Shown: positions 33,857 through 42,430 of the stretch, in pieces
How positions within the stretch are numbered: position 1 is the stretch's first letter
Layout: the number at the start of each line of letters is the position of its first letter
DNA from: Rhizobium sp. TH2
GTDB lineage: Bacteria; Pseudomonadota; Alphaproteobacteria; Rhizobiales; Rhizobiaceae
Reading direction: 5' to 3'
DNA length: 64,000 nt
Assembly: GCF_024707525.1 (NCBI RefSeq)
Contig: NZ_CP062231.1
Coordinates: 1,984,001-2,048,000, forward strand
The notes under the pieces: model-generated
Told to the model about the DNA's origin: nothing
The model's input: the letters and a program-made list of their open reading frames with translations, nothing else
Databases searched by the model: none
Made by a program: the position numbers and the translations under genes

Positions 33857-34693
33857 TTAGCGCGATGTACTCGATGTCGCTTCAATAAACCCGGCAATCT
33901 TTTCGACCATGTCGGGAGAGAACAGTCCGTCGTTATGACCGGCGCCCGCGATCACCTCGAAACTGACATCGGTCTTGGCGATGGCCACGAGCGCCTTGCC
34001 CGATGCGATCGGCACCAGCGTGTCGCGATCGCCATGGAATATGATGATCGGCACTGTCACCGCACCGATATCGAGATCTGTCCGGAAGGGCGATTTGAGC
34101 AGCAGCGAAATCGGCAGGTAGGGTATCTTTTCCTGGACCAGCGACAGCATGGATTTGAATGGCGAAACCAGCACCGCGCCAGCCACCTTGCGATGCGCGG
34201 CGACACGGATCGCCGGCGAGGTTCCGAGCGATTGTCCGAAGACGATGACGGGATGGCCGGGATAGGCTTTCACCGCCCAGTCATGGACGGCCAATGCGTC
34301 CTGCTGCATCATTTCGCCGTCGGCGGCACCCGATGATCGCGGATAACCACGCGCCGCCGGCGCGATCACGCCGTAACCCGACGCGATCCAGCCGGCATAG
34401 AGAAAGCTATAGCTCTCGGGATAGCTGCCATTGCCGTGAAAGGTAATGACGATGGGTTTTCCGGACTGCGGGGCGTGCAGGAGCAGGAAAAGCTCGGCGC
34501 CATCGCTGGCCCTGATTTTCCGCGTTTCCAGCCCGGCCGCCGAGGCGAACCCATCGAGTTCAGGCGGAAAGGGCATGTAAGCGCCGGGAAACAGGAACCG
34601 CGCCTGATTGACATAGAGAAGCAGGCCGATGGCCAGATAGGCCGCCACCGCGAGCCCGGCTGCGATCTTCACCAGCAGGTAGATTACCGACAT
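33857..34693 (-). CDS. Alpha/beta hydrolase (Bem46/ABHD13-like), membrane-anchored
   Basis: From the ATG of MSVIYLLVKIAAGLAVAAYL the protein has 278 residues. One N-terminal transmembrane helix anchors it. The catalytic triad is visible: Ser in VFGQSLGTSPAI (GxSxG), Asp in IFHGDRDTLVP and His in AGAGHNDGLF. The oxyanion region is ITFHGNGSYPESY. This is the pattern of the Bem46/FrsA-like serine hydrolases; the substrate is unknown. It diverges from the MFS transporter gene. Confidence 0.85.
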   Translation of the reverse strand: MSVIYLLVKIAAGLAVAAYLAIGLLLYVNQARFLFPGAYMPFPPELDGFASAAGLETRKIRASDGAELFLLLHAPQSGKPIVITFHGNGSYPESYSFLYAGWIASGYGVIAPAARGYPRSSGAADGEMMQQDALAVHDWAVKAYPGHPVIVFGQSLGTSPAIRVAAHRKVAGAVLVSPFKSMLSLVQEKIPYLPISLLLKSPFRTDLDIGAVTVPIIIFHGDRDTLVPIASGKALVAIAKTDVSFEVIAGAGHNDGLFSPDMVEKIAGFIEATSSTSR

Positions 34694-34890
34694 GCATGCG
34701 CTTTCATAGAGACCCTGATGTTGCATGATTGCATGGCCCGGACACTATCCGCAAATGCGTGTAGCGATGTCCTTGGCGTACGTGCCTCCAGGTGGTAGCG
34801 GTGAATCACCGGGCGGGTGAAGCCATTCGCCGAGTCTCTCATCCCGATGCGACGTGCATCGGGACAGTCCGGGAAGTTCCAGGCACTGAA

Positions 34891-36096
34891 ATGCTGCAAT
34901 CGACGAATGCCCTCTCGCGTGCTGACGCGCCGCGCCTCTTTGCGTGGCGGGCGGCACTGCTGTTCTGCGCGCCTATGATGGTCAACGGCATTGGGCTGTT
35001 GTATTTCCCGGTCTATCTCGAAGAGCTCAAGATGTCGGATATCGAGATCGGCATCATCGTCTCGATCCCCTTTCTCGTCCGCATGATCGGCATGCCCCTG
35101 GGTGCCTTCCTCGCCGATCGCGTCAGCGACCGGGCGGTCATTCTCATCTGGTCGGCGGTGGTGTCCTTCATCACCACAGTGATGATGTTCTTCACCCATT
35201 CCTTCTGGCCGGTCATATTCTTCTATGGCGTCCAAAGCCTGTTCTACGCGCCATATGTGCCGATTGCCGAGGCGCTGCTGGTTACCGGCGTTCGGCGCTG
35301 GGCCTTCGACTACGGCTATCTGCGCATGTGGGGCTCGGTCGCCTTCGTCTTTTCGACATTGGCCGGCGGCTGGCTGCTGGATCTCTATGGCGGCTCGATG
35401 GTCCTGCCATCCATGGCATTTTTCTTTGTCCTCACCATCCTGGTCGCAGCGTCCGCCCCGCGCTTGGGCAGGCCGGTGCCTGTCGCCGCTGACCAGACGG
35501 CAAACACCCTGGGCAACAAAAGCCCGTTCTGGCGTCTCGATTTCCTGCTCGTCATCATCGGCGCTTCACTGGTGCAGGGCAGCCACGGCATGCTGTTCGG
35601 TTTCGCCACGAACTATTGGACGGCACATGGCATAACGGGGATGCAGATCAGCTTCCTGTGGACCGCCGGCGTGGTGGCGGAGATCCTGCTCTTCTTCATC
35701 TCCGGGCGTTATCTCGCGCGCTTCAGCATCTGGTCGCTGATCCTGTTCGGCTCGGTGGCCGCCGTCGCTCGCTGGAGCCTGTTTCCGATGATCCACGGCT
35801 TCTGGCCGCATCTGGCGCTGCAGAGCATGCATGCCTTCACCTTCGCCATCATCCATGTCGGCATCCAGCGTTTCATGATGGCAAGGGTGGGCGACGAGCG
35901 CGGCGCCTCCGCGCAAGGCTTCTATCAATTCTTCGTCTGTCTCTTCAACGTCCTGACGGCCTGGTCGTCGGGCTTCATCTTCCAGGCCTATGGCGTCGAG
36001 GGTTTCCACGCCATGACGCTCGTGGCCGTCGCCGGCGTCGGCTTCGTCGTCGCCGCGATGATGCTTCAGCCCCAGAGCGCGCGCTCGGGCGGATAG
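34891..36096 (+). CDS. MFS transporter, PPP/HcaT-like
   Basis: About 401 residues from the ATG at 34891 with 10-12 hydrophobic helices. The sequence FPVYLEELKMSDIEIGIIVS and GYLRMWGSVAFVFSTLAGGW are typical of the 3-phenylpropionate permease-like MFS group (MFS_1_like). The frame is open further upstream from a GTG, but the ATG with CCAGGCACTGAA ahead of it gives a normal N-terminus. Substrate unknown; probably a small organic acid or sugar. The last 31 bases overlap convergently with the epimerase gene. Confidence 0.83.
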   Translation: MLQSTNALSRADAPRLFAWRAALLFCAPMMVNGIGLLYFPVYLEELKMSDIEIGIIVSIPFLVRMIGMPLGAFLADRVSDRAVILIWSAVVSFITTVMMFFTHSFWPVIFFYGVQSLFYAPYVPIAEALLVTGVRRWAFDYGYLRMWGSVAFVFSTLAGGWLLDLYGGSMVLPSMAFFFVLTILVAASAPRLGRPVPVAADQTANTLGNKSPFWRLDFLLVIIGASLVQGSHGMLFGFATNYWTAHGITGMQISFLWTAGVVAEILLFFISGRYLARFSIWSLILFGSVAAVARWSLFPMIHGFWPHLALQSMHAFTFAIIHVGIQRFMMARVGDERGASAQGFYQFFVCLFNVLTAWSSGFIFQAYGVEGFHAMTLVAVAGVGFVVAAMMLQPQSARSGG

Positions 36097-37055
36097 ACGA
36101 GCGAAGCTTCGTAGCGCAGCGGCGGTTCGCAATCCCTGGCGAGCAGCAGCGGGCCATCGAGATCGACAAAGGCCGCATCCTGCGCCAGCAGCACCGCCGG
36201 TGCCATGGCGAGCGACGACCCGACCATGCAGCCGACCATGATAGAGAAACCAAGTCGCTCGGCCTCCCGCTTCATGACGACGGCCTCGGTCAGCCCACCT
36301 GACTTGTCGAGCTTGATATTGACCGCGTCATACTTGCCCCGGAGATGTTCGAGATCGGCGGTCTCATGAGCGCTTTCGTCGGCGCAGAGCGGAACATGGT
36401 GGCGGATGCGACCGAGGATCGCATCATTACCTGCGGGCAGGGGCTGTTCGATAAGGTCCACGCCGCAATCGGCCGACACTTTGAGATAGTGCTCGATATT
36501 GTCGGATGTCCAACCTTCATTGGCATCGAGAATGAGCCTACAATTCGGCGCGGCGGCTCGAACCGCCTTGATCCGGCTTTCGTCATCAGTCGTTCCGAGC
36601 TTGATCTTGAGCAGCGCCCGGCCCGCGTGTTTGGCGGCGCTCTCGGCCATTACCTCGGGCTCGCCGAGCGAAATCGTATAGGCGGTCGTCAGTGCCTTGG
36701 GGGCGGCCAGTCCCAGCGCGCGCGCCACCGGCACACCAGCGAGCTTGGATTCGAGATCCCAGAAGGCACAGTCGATGGCGTTGCGGGCCGCCCCCGGCTT
36801 CATGCGCTTGACCAGTTCGTGACGGCTGCCGCTATCGGCGACGAAATCGCGCTGCGCCAGGATTTGCTCTTCCACGCTGGCGAGCGTCTCTCCGTAGCGC
36901 CTGTAGGGCACGCACTCGCCGCGGCCGGTCACGCCCCGGTCCGAGATCGTACAGACGATCACCTGCGCCTCGGTCCGCGATCCCCTTGAAATGGTGAAAA
37001 CACCTGCGATCGGATAGGTCAGGATTGTTGTTTCGAGGTGACGCGTCACGGCCAA
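36066..37055 (-). CDS. Enolase-superfamily dipeptide epimerase / N-acyl-amino acid racemase
   Basis: A 329-residue muconate-lactonizing-subgroup enolase superfamily enzyme. Catalytic features: KxK in ALLKIKLG, the metal ligands in LILDANEGW, DLIEQPLP and CADESAHE, and the second lysine in VNIKLDKSGGL. The C-terminal SIMVGCMVGSSLAMAP matches L-Ala-D/L-Glu epimerases (YcjG) and the DgcA N-acetyl-D-Glu racemases. These would serve peptidoglycan peptide recycling or D-glutamate catabolism; the two options cannot be separated here. It is not next to a DgcN-like gene. Confidence 0.85.
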   Translation of the reverse strand: MAVTRHLETTILTYPIAGVFTISRGSRTEAQVIVCTISDRGVTGRGECVPYRRYGETLASVEEQILAQRDFVADSGSRHELVKRMKPGAARNAIDCAFWDLESKLAGVPVARALGLAAPKALTTAYTISLGEPEVMAESAAKHAGRALLKIKLGTTDDESRIKAVRAAAPNCRLILDANEGWTSDNIEHYLKVSADCGVDLIEQPLPAGNDAILGRIRHHVPLCADESAHETADLEHLRGKYDAVNIKLDKSGGLTEAVVMKREAERLGFSIMVGCMVGSSLAMAPAVLLAQDAAFVDLDGPLLLARDCEPPLRYEASLVYPPERALWG

Positions 37056-37204
37056 TGCTCCCAGATCGATGCTTCTTCCACTGCTTTATCTTGAACCCTC
37101 GCCCGGAATGATGCCAGATGCCACCCAGCCAGTCGAATCGTCTTGTTTTAGCACAGTAAAACAGTTTGATCGCCGGCACTGAATGTGAACGCGTAGAGGA
37201 TGCT

Positions 37205-38347
37205 ATGGCGGAGACGGCGCTCAGGGCCGGACTCGAGGTCGATTATCCGGCGGAGGGCGCGAACCTGCGGCTCTACGGCGCGTGGCTGAACGCGACCATC
37301 GCTGCGGTCGACAAGCAACTCAAGGACATCGAGAAGCGTGGTTTTTCCGGTCCCGTCCGTCTTGATCTGACCGGGATCGAAAGCCTCGATACCGGTGGCG
37401 CCTGGCTGATCCGGCGGCTTGCCACGGCGCTCGGACGCAGTTCCAAGGACGTAAAGGTCGCAGGTGGCCATCAGGAGATGATGGACCTGATTTCTGCGCT
37501 GCCCGAGGAACTGCCGGTAGCCGCGGACGAGGACGGAAAGCGGACGCTGTTCGACCGGACGTTTACGCCACTCGGCGCGCAGGTCATGAATATCGCCGAT
37601 GACGCTGTCCAGGCGTTCAACATCATCGGATCGGCCGTTCGTGGCGCGCAACTCAAGCTCGGCCGGGGCAGCGGCCTGTCACCGGCGGCGGTCTTCACCC
37701 AGCTCGAGCAGATGGCGGTCAATGCCGTGCCGATCATCGCGCTGATGTCGTTCCTGATCGGCGCGATCATCGCCCAGCAGGGCGCTTTCCAGCTTCGTTA
37801 CTTCGGCGCGGAAGTCTTCGTCGTCGATCTTGTCGGTATCCTCCAGCTTCGTGAGATCGGTGTGTTGCTGACCGCGATCATGGTCGCCGGCCGGACGGGA
37901 AGCGCGATCACCGCCGAGATCGGTTCGATGAAGATGCGCGAGGAGATCGACGCTCTGCAGGTCATGGGCCTCAACCCCGTGGGTGTCCTGATTTTCCCAC
38001 GCCTGCTCGCGCTCGCACTGGCATTGCCCTTGCTGACGGTCATCGCCAATTTCGCTGCACTTGCTGGTGCCGCGGTCGTGGCGAATGTCTATTCCGGCGT
38101 GACCTATCCGGTGTTTCTCTCTCGCCTGCAGGGCGCCATAGATCTGTCGACGGTGATTTCAGGAATATTGAAGGCACCCTTCATGGCAGTGATCATCGGC
38201 GTCGTGGCGTCCGTAGAAGGGTTGAAAGTCGGCGGCAGCGCCGAGTCGCTCGGCCAACACGTCACCGCATCGGTGGTCAAGGCCATCTTCGTCGTCATCC
38301 TCGTGGACGGGCTGTTTGCCATGTTCTACGCGGCGATCGATTTCTGA
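37205..38347 (+). CDS. MlaE-family lipid ABC permease with N-terminal STAS domain
   Basis: A 380-residue protein from the ATG at 37205 (GAGGATGCT upstream). Residues 15-110 form a STAS-like domain (LDLTGIESLDTGGAWLIRRL). Residues 130-380 are the MlaE permease (ALMSFLIGAIIAQQGAFQLR, MVAGRTGSAITAEIGSMKMR, EEIDALQVMGLNP). The STAS fusion replaces the separate MlaB subunit of E. coli. The complex moves phospholipids or other lipids between inner and outer membranes. It is the first gene of a four-gene operon with the ATPase, MCE protein and lipoprotein. Confidence 0.92.
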   Translation: MAETALRAGLEVDYPAEGANLRLYGAWLNATIAAVDKQLKDIEKRGFSGPVRLDLTGIESLDTGGAWLIRRLATALGRSSKDVKVAGGHQEMMDLISALPEELPVAADEDGKRTLFDRTFTPLGAQVMNIADDAVQAFNIIGSAVRGAQLKLGRGSGLSPAAVFTQLEQMAVNAVPIIALMSFLIGAIIAQQGAFQLRYFGAEVFVVDLVGILQLREIGVLLTAIMVAGRTGSAITAEIGSMKMREEIDALQVMGLNPVGVLIFPRLLALALALPLLTVIANFAALAGAAVVANVYSGVTYPVFLSRLQGAIDLSTVISGILKAPFMAVIIGVVASVEGLKVGGSAESLGQHVTASVVKAIFVVILVDGLFAMFYAAIDF

Positions 38348-38357
38348 GGCGGGCCCA

Positions 38358-39176
38358 GTGATCCTGGAAAAACAAACGGCGGACACAAAAGAGCGCGAGG
38401 TCGTGCTGTCGGTGCGCGGCATCACGGTCGGCTTCGGCAGCCACGTCGTGCTCGACAATCTCGATCTCGATATCTATCGCGGTGAGATCCTCGGCTTCGT
38501 CGGTGCGTCCGGCGTTGGCAAATCGGTACTGATGCGATCGATATTGCGGTTGATACCGAGGCGGGCGGGCGAAATCCGAGTCCTCGGCGCCGACTATGGC
38601 AGCCTGGCCGACAACGAGCGCTTCGAGCTCGACATGAAGATGGGCGTGCTTTTCCAGCATGGCGCGCTGTTTTCGGCGCTCACCGTGAAGGAGAACATCC
38701 AGTTCCCGATGCGGGAATATCTCGACATGCCGCAGTCGCTGATGGACGAGCTTGCCAAGCTGAAGATCGAACTCGTGGGTCTCGCGCCGGAAGCGGCCGA
38801 CAAATACCCCTCGGAACTCTCGGGCGGTATGATCAAGCGCGCCGCACTCGCCCGCGCGCTGGCACTCGATCCGGCGCTGGTCTTCCTCGACGAGCCGACA
38901 TCGGGCCTCGATCCTATCGGCGCCGCCGAATTCGACGAACTGATCGCCAAGCTGCGCGACACGCTGGGCCTGACCGTCTACATGGTCACCCACGATCTCG
39001 ACAGCCTGTTTTCCGTGTGTGACCGGATTGCCGTTCTCGGACAAAAACGTGTATTGGTCGCCGGAACAATAGACGACATGCTTGATTGCCAGGATGAATG
39101 GGTACAGTCCTATTTTCAAGGCAAACGCGCCCGCTCAATACCGAAGCACGATAAGACGAAGCCAACCAGAGTATAG
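38358..39176 (+). CDS. MlaF-type ABC transporter ATPase
   Basis: A 272-residue ATPase from the GTG at 38358, ten bases after the permease stop. Walker A is GASGVGKS, the Q-loop LFQHGALFSALTV, the signature LSGGM, Walker B LVFLDEPTSGLDPIGA and the switch His VTHDLDS. The C-terminal tail contains DEWVQSYFQGKRAR, typical of MlaF. It should form the cytoplasmic engine of the lipid transporter. An ATG alternative is not available near the start. Confidence 0.92.
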   Translation: MILEKQTADTKEREVVLSVRGITVGFGSHVVLDNLDLDIYRGEILGFVGASGVGKSVLMRSILRLIPRRAGEIRVLGADYGSLADNERFELDMKMGVLFQHGALFSALTVKENIQFPMREYLDMPQSLMDELAKLKIELVGLAPEAADKYPSELSGGMIKRAALARALALDPALVFLDEPTSGLDPIGAAEFDELIAKLRDTLGLTVYMVTHDLDSLFSVCDRIAVLGQKRVLVAGTIDDMLDCQDEWVQSYFQGKRARSIPKHDKTKPTRV

Positions 39177-39200
39177 GCCGGACAAGAGACACATTAATCC

Positions 39201-40571
39201 ATGGAAACAAGGGCCAATTATGCGATCGTCGGCTTCTTTACAGTGCTTGTGGTGCTGGCTGCATTCGGCTTTGTTTACTGGATGCAGGCCTATGGCCGTG
39301 AAGGCAGGATGGAGCCGCTGAAGATCGTGATCGAAGGTTCGGCAAACGGCCTGAGCGTCGGCTCACCCGTCCGCTTCAACGGTATTCCGATCGGCTCGAT
39401 TCGCCAGCTGACCTTCGATGACAAGGACCCCCGATATTCGGTGGCCGTCACCGAAGTCCTGCCCACGGCACCAATTTATCCCGGCACCCGTGCGGTGGTC
39501 GAACTCCAGGGTCTGACAGGTGCGGCCTATATCGAACTCTCCGGTGGCGATACGTCGAAGGAGAAACTTCTCGTCACCCAGGCCAATGGCGGCGAGGAGG
39601 CGAAGATCATCGCTGCGCAGTCGGGCCTCACAAATCTCGTATCGTCCGCCAGCGACATCATGCTGAAAACCGAGGGCGCCATCGACGAGATCACCGGCTT
39701 CGTGAAGGATAATCGCGCGCCGCTGTCCAAGACAATCGCCAATGTCGAGACCTTTTCCGGCGCGCTGCGCGACAATGCGCCGGGTATCGACAAATTCCTC
39801 GAAAGCGTCAGCCAACTCTCCGGCACGATCAAGAATCTCTCGGGCCGCCTCGATTCGACGCTTGCCTCGGTGGATGGCCTGGTCAAGGCGATCGATCCAA
39901 AGAAGATCGACAATATCCTCAAGAATGCCGAAAAGGTCAGCGGCGACCTCGCTCTCGCGTCCGGCGACATGGCGTCAACCGTCAAGAGCTTCAAGGAAAC
40001 GGCGGATGCCTACAAGGTGGTCGGCGAGAAAGTCTCCAAGACGCTCGACAATGTCGACAAGCTGATGGCCGAGATCGACCCTAAGGAGGTTGGCGCCTCG
40101 CTCGATGACATCCGCGTCGCGGTGGCTGATGCGCGCACCGCGATCTCCAGCTTCAAGAATATATCCGCCGACATCGAGAAGCGCCGGCCGGAGATCGACA
40201 AGACGATCGCCAATGTCAGCCAGACCGCCGAGAAGATCAACAAGGCGTCCAGCCGGGTTGACGGTATCCTCGCCAAGGTCGACAGCTTCCTGGGTTCGGG
40301 CGATTCCAAGTCGCTGTTCGCCGATGCGCGGGCGACGCTGCAATCCTTCAAAAAGGTGGCTGACACGCTGAACGCCAGGATTGGTCCGATCGCGGATAAT
40401 CTGCAGAAATTCACCGGTTCGGGCCTCAAAAATGTCGAAGCGCTGGTCGACGACACGCGCCGTACGATGCAAACCCTGAACAATGCTGTATCGCGGCTCG
40501 ATCAGGACCCGCAGCGCTTGATTTTCGGCGGCGAGGAAGTCAAGGAATATAAGGGTCGGGTGCGGCGTTGA
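39201..40571 (+). CDS. MlaD-family MCE protein
   Basis: A 456-residue protein. An N-terminal transmembrane helix (NYAIVGFFTVLVVLAAFGFV) anchors it, and one MCE domain follows (IEGSANGLSVGSPVRFNGIP, then PGTRAVVELQGLTGAAYIEL). A long helical region from about residue 150 has repeated coiled-coil-like segments (LDNVDKLMAEIDPKEVGAS). Such proteins form hexameric rings that carry lipids across the periplasm. It is longer than E. coli MlaD (about 180 residues) because of the helical extension, as in other rhizobial and PqiB/YebT-like forms. Its stop overlaps the next gene's possible TTG. Confidence 0.92.
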   Translation: METRANYAIVGFFTVLVVLAAFGFVYWMQAYGREGRMEPLKIVIEGSANGLSVGSPVRFNGIPIGSIRQLTFDDKDPRYSVAVTEVLPTAPIYPGTRAVVELQGLTGAAYIELSGGDTSKEKLLVTQANGGEEAKIIAAQSGLTNLVSSASDIMLKTEGAIDEITGFVKDNRAPLSKTIANVETFSGALRDNAPGIDKFLESVSQLSGTIKNLSGRLDSTLASVDGLVKAIDPKKIDNILKNAEKVSGDLALASGDMASTVKSFKETADAYKVVGEKVSKTLDNVDKLMAEIDPKEVGASLDDIRVAVADARTAISSFKNISADIEKRRPEIDKTIANVSQTAEKINKASSRVDGILAKVDSFLGSGDSKSLFADARATLQSFKKVADTLNARIGPIADNLQKFTGSGLKNVEALVDDTRRTMQTLNNAVSRLDQDPQRLIFGGEEVKEYKGRVRR

Positions 40572-40582
40572 GGGGGCTTGCC

Positions 40583-41191
40583 TTGGGTAATTCGATGAGC
40601 GGCATGCAACGCCTGGTGACAGCCCTGGTGCTGGCCACGTCTGCGATGTCGCTGACCGGCTGCCTTGGCGGCAGTGCCGACAAGGACACGTTCTCGCTCT
40701 CCGCGATGCCCGAGGTCACCGGCCCGTCCGCCAAGAACCGCCAGATCCTGATCCCCGAGCCGACAGCGCTCAAGGCGCTCGATTCCGAACAGGTCGTCAT
40801 CCGCCTCTCCGGCGTCGAGATCCAGTATCTCTCCAAGGCCCGCTGGAGCGACCGCCTGCCGAAGATGGTGCAGGCCAAGCTGGTCGAGGCGTTCGAAAAC
40901 ACCGGCCGTCTCGGCGGCGTCGGCAAGCCGGGCGAGGGGCTGGCGATCGACTTCCAGATCGTCACCGATATCCGTGCCTTCCAGGTCGAAACCAATGGCG
41001 CGACCCACGCGAGCATCGAAATCTCGGCAAAGCTGCTGAACGATCGCAACGGCACGGTGAGGTCGCAGAAGGTGTTCGCTGCCACGGTGCCTGTCAGCGG
41101 ATCGGATAATCGCTCTTATGTCGCGGCGCTGGATGCTGCCTTCGCCCAGGTTACAAGCGAGATCGTTATCTGGACTTTGAAGCAGATTTGA
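40583..41191 (+). CDS. ABC-type transport auxiliary lipoprotein
   Basis: A roughly 203-residue lipoprotein. The signal LVTALVLATSAMSLTGC carries a lipobox ending in Cys. The mature part contains VVIRLSGVEIQYLSKARWSD and VQAKLVEAFENTGRLGGVG, as in the ABC_trans_aux family (PqiC-like) of lipid transport systems. Starts possible: TTG 40568 overlapping the mlaD stop, TTG 40583 with AGGGGG six bases upstream (chosen), or ATG 40595. It is the last gene of the Mla-type operon and should sit in the outer membrane, facing the periplasm. Confidence 0.85.
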   Translation: MGNSMSGMQRLVTALVLATSAMSLTGCLGGSADKDTFSLSAMPEVTGPSAKNRQILIPEPTALKALDSEQVVIRLSGVEIQYLSKARWSDRLPKMVQAKLVEAFENTGRLGGVGKPGEGLAIDFQIVTDIRAFQVETNGATHASIEISAKLLNDRNGTVRSQKVFAATVPVSGSDNRSYVAALDAAFAQVTSEIVIWTLKQI

Positions 41192-41242
41192 AGGCGGCGC
41201 ACCTCCGCAATTCTACGCGATCTTATCTGTTTACGCCGTCAG

Positions 41243-41293
41243 CCTGTTGACCTTGCCCCTGGGACCGATCCCATAAGCGGGACGGTCAACAGG
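41243..41293. promoter_or_regulatory. Long inverted repeat upstream of the MerR-ATPase gene
   Basis: CCTGTTGACC (41243-41252) and its exact inverse GGTCAACAGG (41284-41293) flank 31 bases. TTGACC (41247-41252) followed after 19 bases by CATAAG resembles the stretched spacer of MerR-controlled promoters. The repeat lies 15-65 bases before the GTG start, a natural position for autoregulation. Confidence 0.5.
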
Positions 41294-41307
41294 ACAAGAG
41301 GTGAGTC

Positions 41308-42342
41308 GTGAACCGTTCCGCCCAATTCTTGAATGCGTCCGAAGCCGCTGGGCGGCTCGGCGTCTCCGCGAAAGCGCTGCGTCTCTATGAGCAGCGCGGC
41401 ATACTCGCGCCCAAACGTACTGAAGCGGGCTGGCGGGTCTACGGTCCCGAGCAAATGGCGCGTGCCGCCGAGATTGTCGCGCTCCGGGGTCTTGGCCTGA
41501 GCCTTGCCCAGGTGGCGCGCGTCCTGAGAGGCGACCACGATTGCCTAGAATCAGCATTGGCTGCGCATCAGGAAAGGCTCGAAGGGCAGATCAGGCAAGC
41601 AGCTGATACCGTCGAAAGAGTGCGCGCCGTCCGGATGGATATCGCTGCCGGCCGCCTTCCCTCCGTCGCAGACCTCACGCGGCTTATCCGTCCAGAGGCC
41701 GAAATCGTCGCTGCATTCGATCTTCCGTGGCCGTGGGGCGGCGAAAGGTTTGAACTCTCCGACATCCGCCCGCTCAACTACATTATCGGCCCCTTGGGCA
41801 GTGGCAAGACACGGCTGGCGCAGGCAATTGCAGCCGCATTGCCCGATGCAGCGTTCATTGGCTTGGACAGGCTGGATAACGGCGGCCGCGAGGCCGTGCG
41901 TCTGCTTGAGGCCGACCCGGGGTTGAACACGTGCGTCAGCCGGATCAAGGATTGGCTCATCGAAGACGGCGCGACGGTGTCGCCTGCGCTAACGGCACTT
42001 CTCGTTGCAATGGAAGTCCAAGCCGCGTCCGTTCTCGTCATCGACATGGTGGAGCAGGGGCTCGATCATACCACGCAGGAAGCGCTTGCTGCCTATCTCA
42101 AGCGTCAAGGTGCCGAGGCAAAGCCGTTGTTCCTGATGACCCGCTCCAGCGCGATCCTCGACCTCGGCTCTGTGACGGCGGACGAGGCGATCATTCTCTG
42201 CCCCGCAAACCACAGTCCGCCTGTCAGGGTGGCGCCATATCCGGGCGCGCCCGGATATGAGGCCGTCGCCACCTGCCTCGCCACGCCGGAGGTGCGTGCG
42301 CGGACCGAAGGCGTCATTGCCTGGCGGCCGGCCGTCGCATGA
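41308..42342 (+). CDS. MerR-family regulator fused to a P-loop ATPase domain
   Basis: A 344-residue protein starting at a GTG with AGAGGTGAG upstream. Residues 5-75 are a MerR helix-turn-helix (AAGRLGVSAKALRLYEQRGI, then GWRVYGPEQMARAAEIVALR). A helical linker follows to residue 130. The second half is an ATPase with Walker A IIGPLGSGKT (about residues 159-168) and a Walker-B-like LVIDMVEQGLDHTTQ, which recalls the DEPxxGLD text of ABC/AAA_21 ATPases. Most MerR proteins carry a short metal or ligand domain, so this fusion is uncommon. It may sense nucleotide state or couple DNA binding to ATP. Effector unknown. Confidence 0.75.
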   Translation: MNRSAQFLNASEAAGRLGVSAKALRLYEQRGILAPKRTEAGWRVYGPEQMARAAEIVALRGLGLSLAQVARVLRGDHDCLESALAAHQERLEGQIRQAADTVERVRAVRMDIAAGRLPSVADLTRLIRPEAEIVAAFDLPWPWGGERFELSDIRPLNYIIGPLGSGKTRLAQAIAAALPDAAFIGLDRLDNGGREAVRLLEADPGLNTCVSRIKDWLIEDGATVSPALTALLVAMEVQAASVLVIDMVEQGLDHTTQEALAAYLKRQGAEAKPLFLMTRSSAILDLGSVTADEAIILCPANHSPPVRVAPYPGAPGYEAVATCLATPEVRARTEGVIAWRPAVA

Positions 42343-42370
42343 CCGCTGCGGTTAGTTGCCTAAACGGAAA

Positions 42371-42398
42371 AGCCCCGGACAATGGAATGCCCGGGGCT
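42371..42398 (-). terminator. Terminator shared by the GPR-like and MerR-ATPase genes
   Basis: An eight-bp AGCCCCGG/CCGGGGCT stem (42371-42378 with 42391-42398), with TTTTCC on the minus strand. It lies between convergent genes and fits the end of the GPR-like transcript best. Confidence 0.8.
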
Positions 42399-42430
42399 CA
42401 CCAATTTGCAGCTTTGCCTGCGCGATTGCC

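Noticed and set aside
34792..34890. Upstream GTG extension of the MFS transporter
   Set aside because: The extension is hydrophilic and unlike MFS N-termini; the ATG at 34891 has a plausible ribosome binding site.
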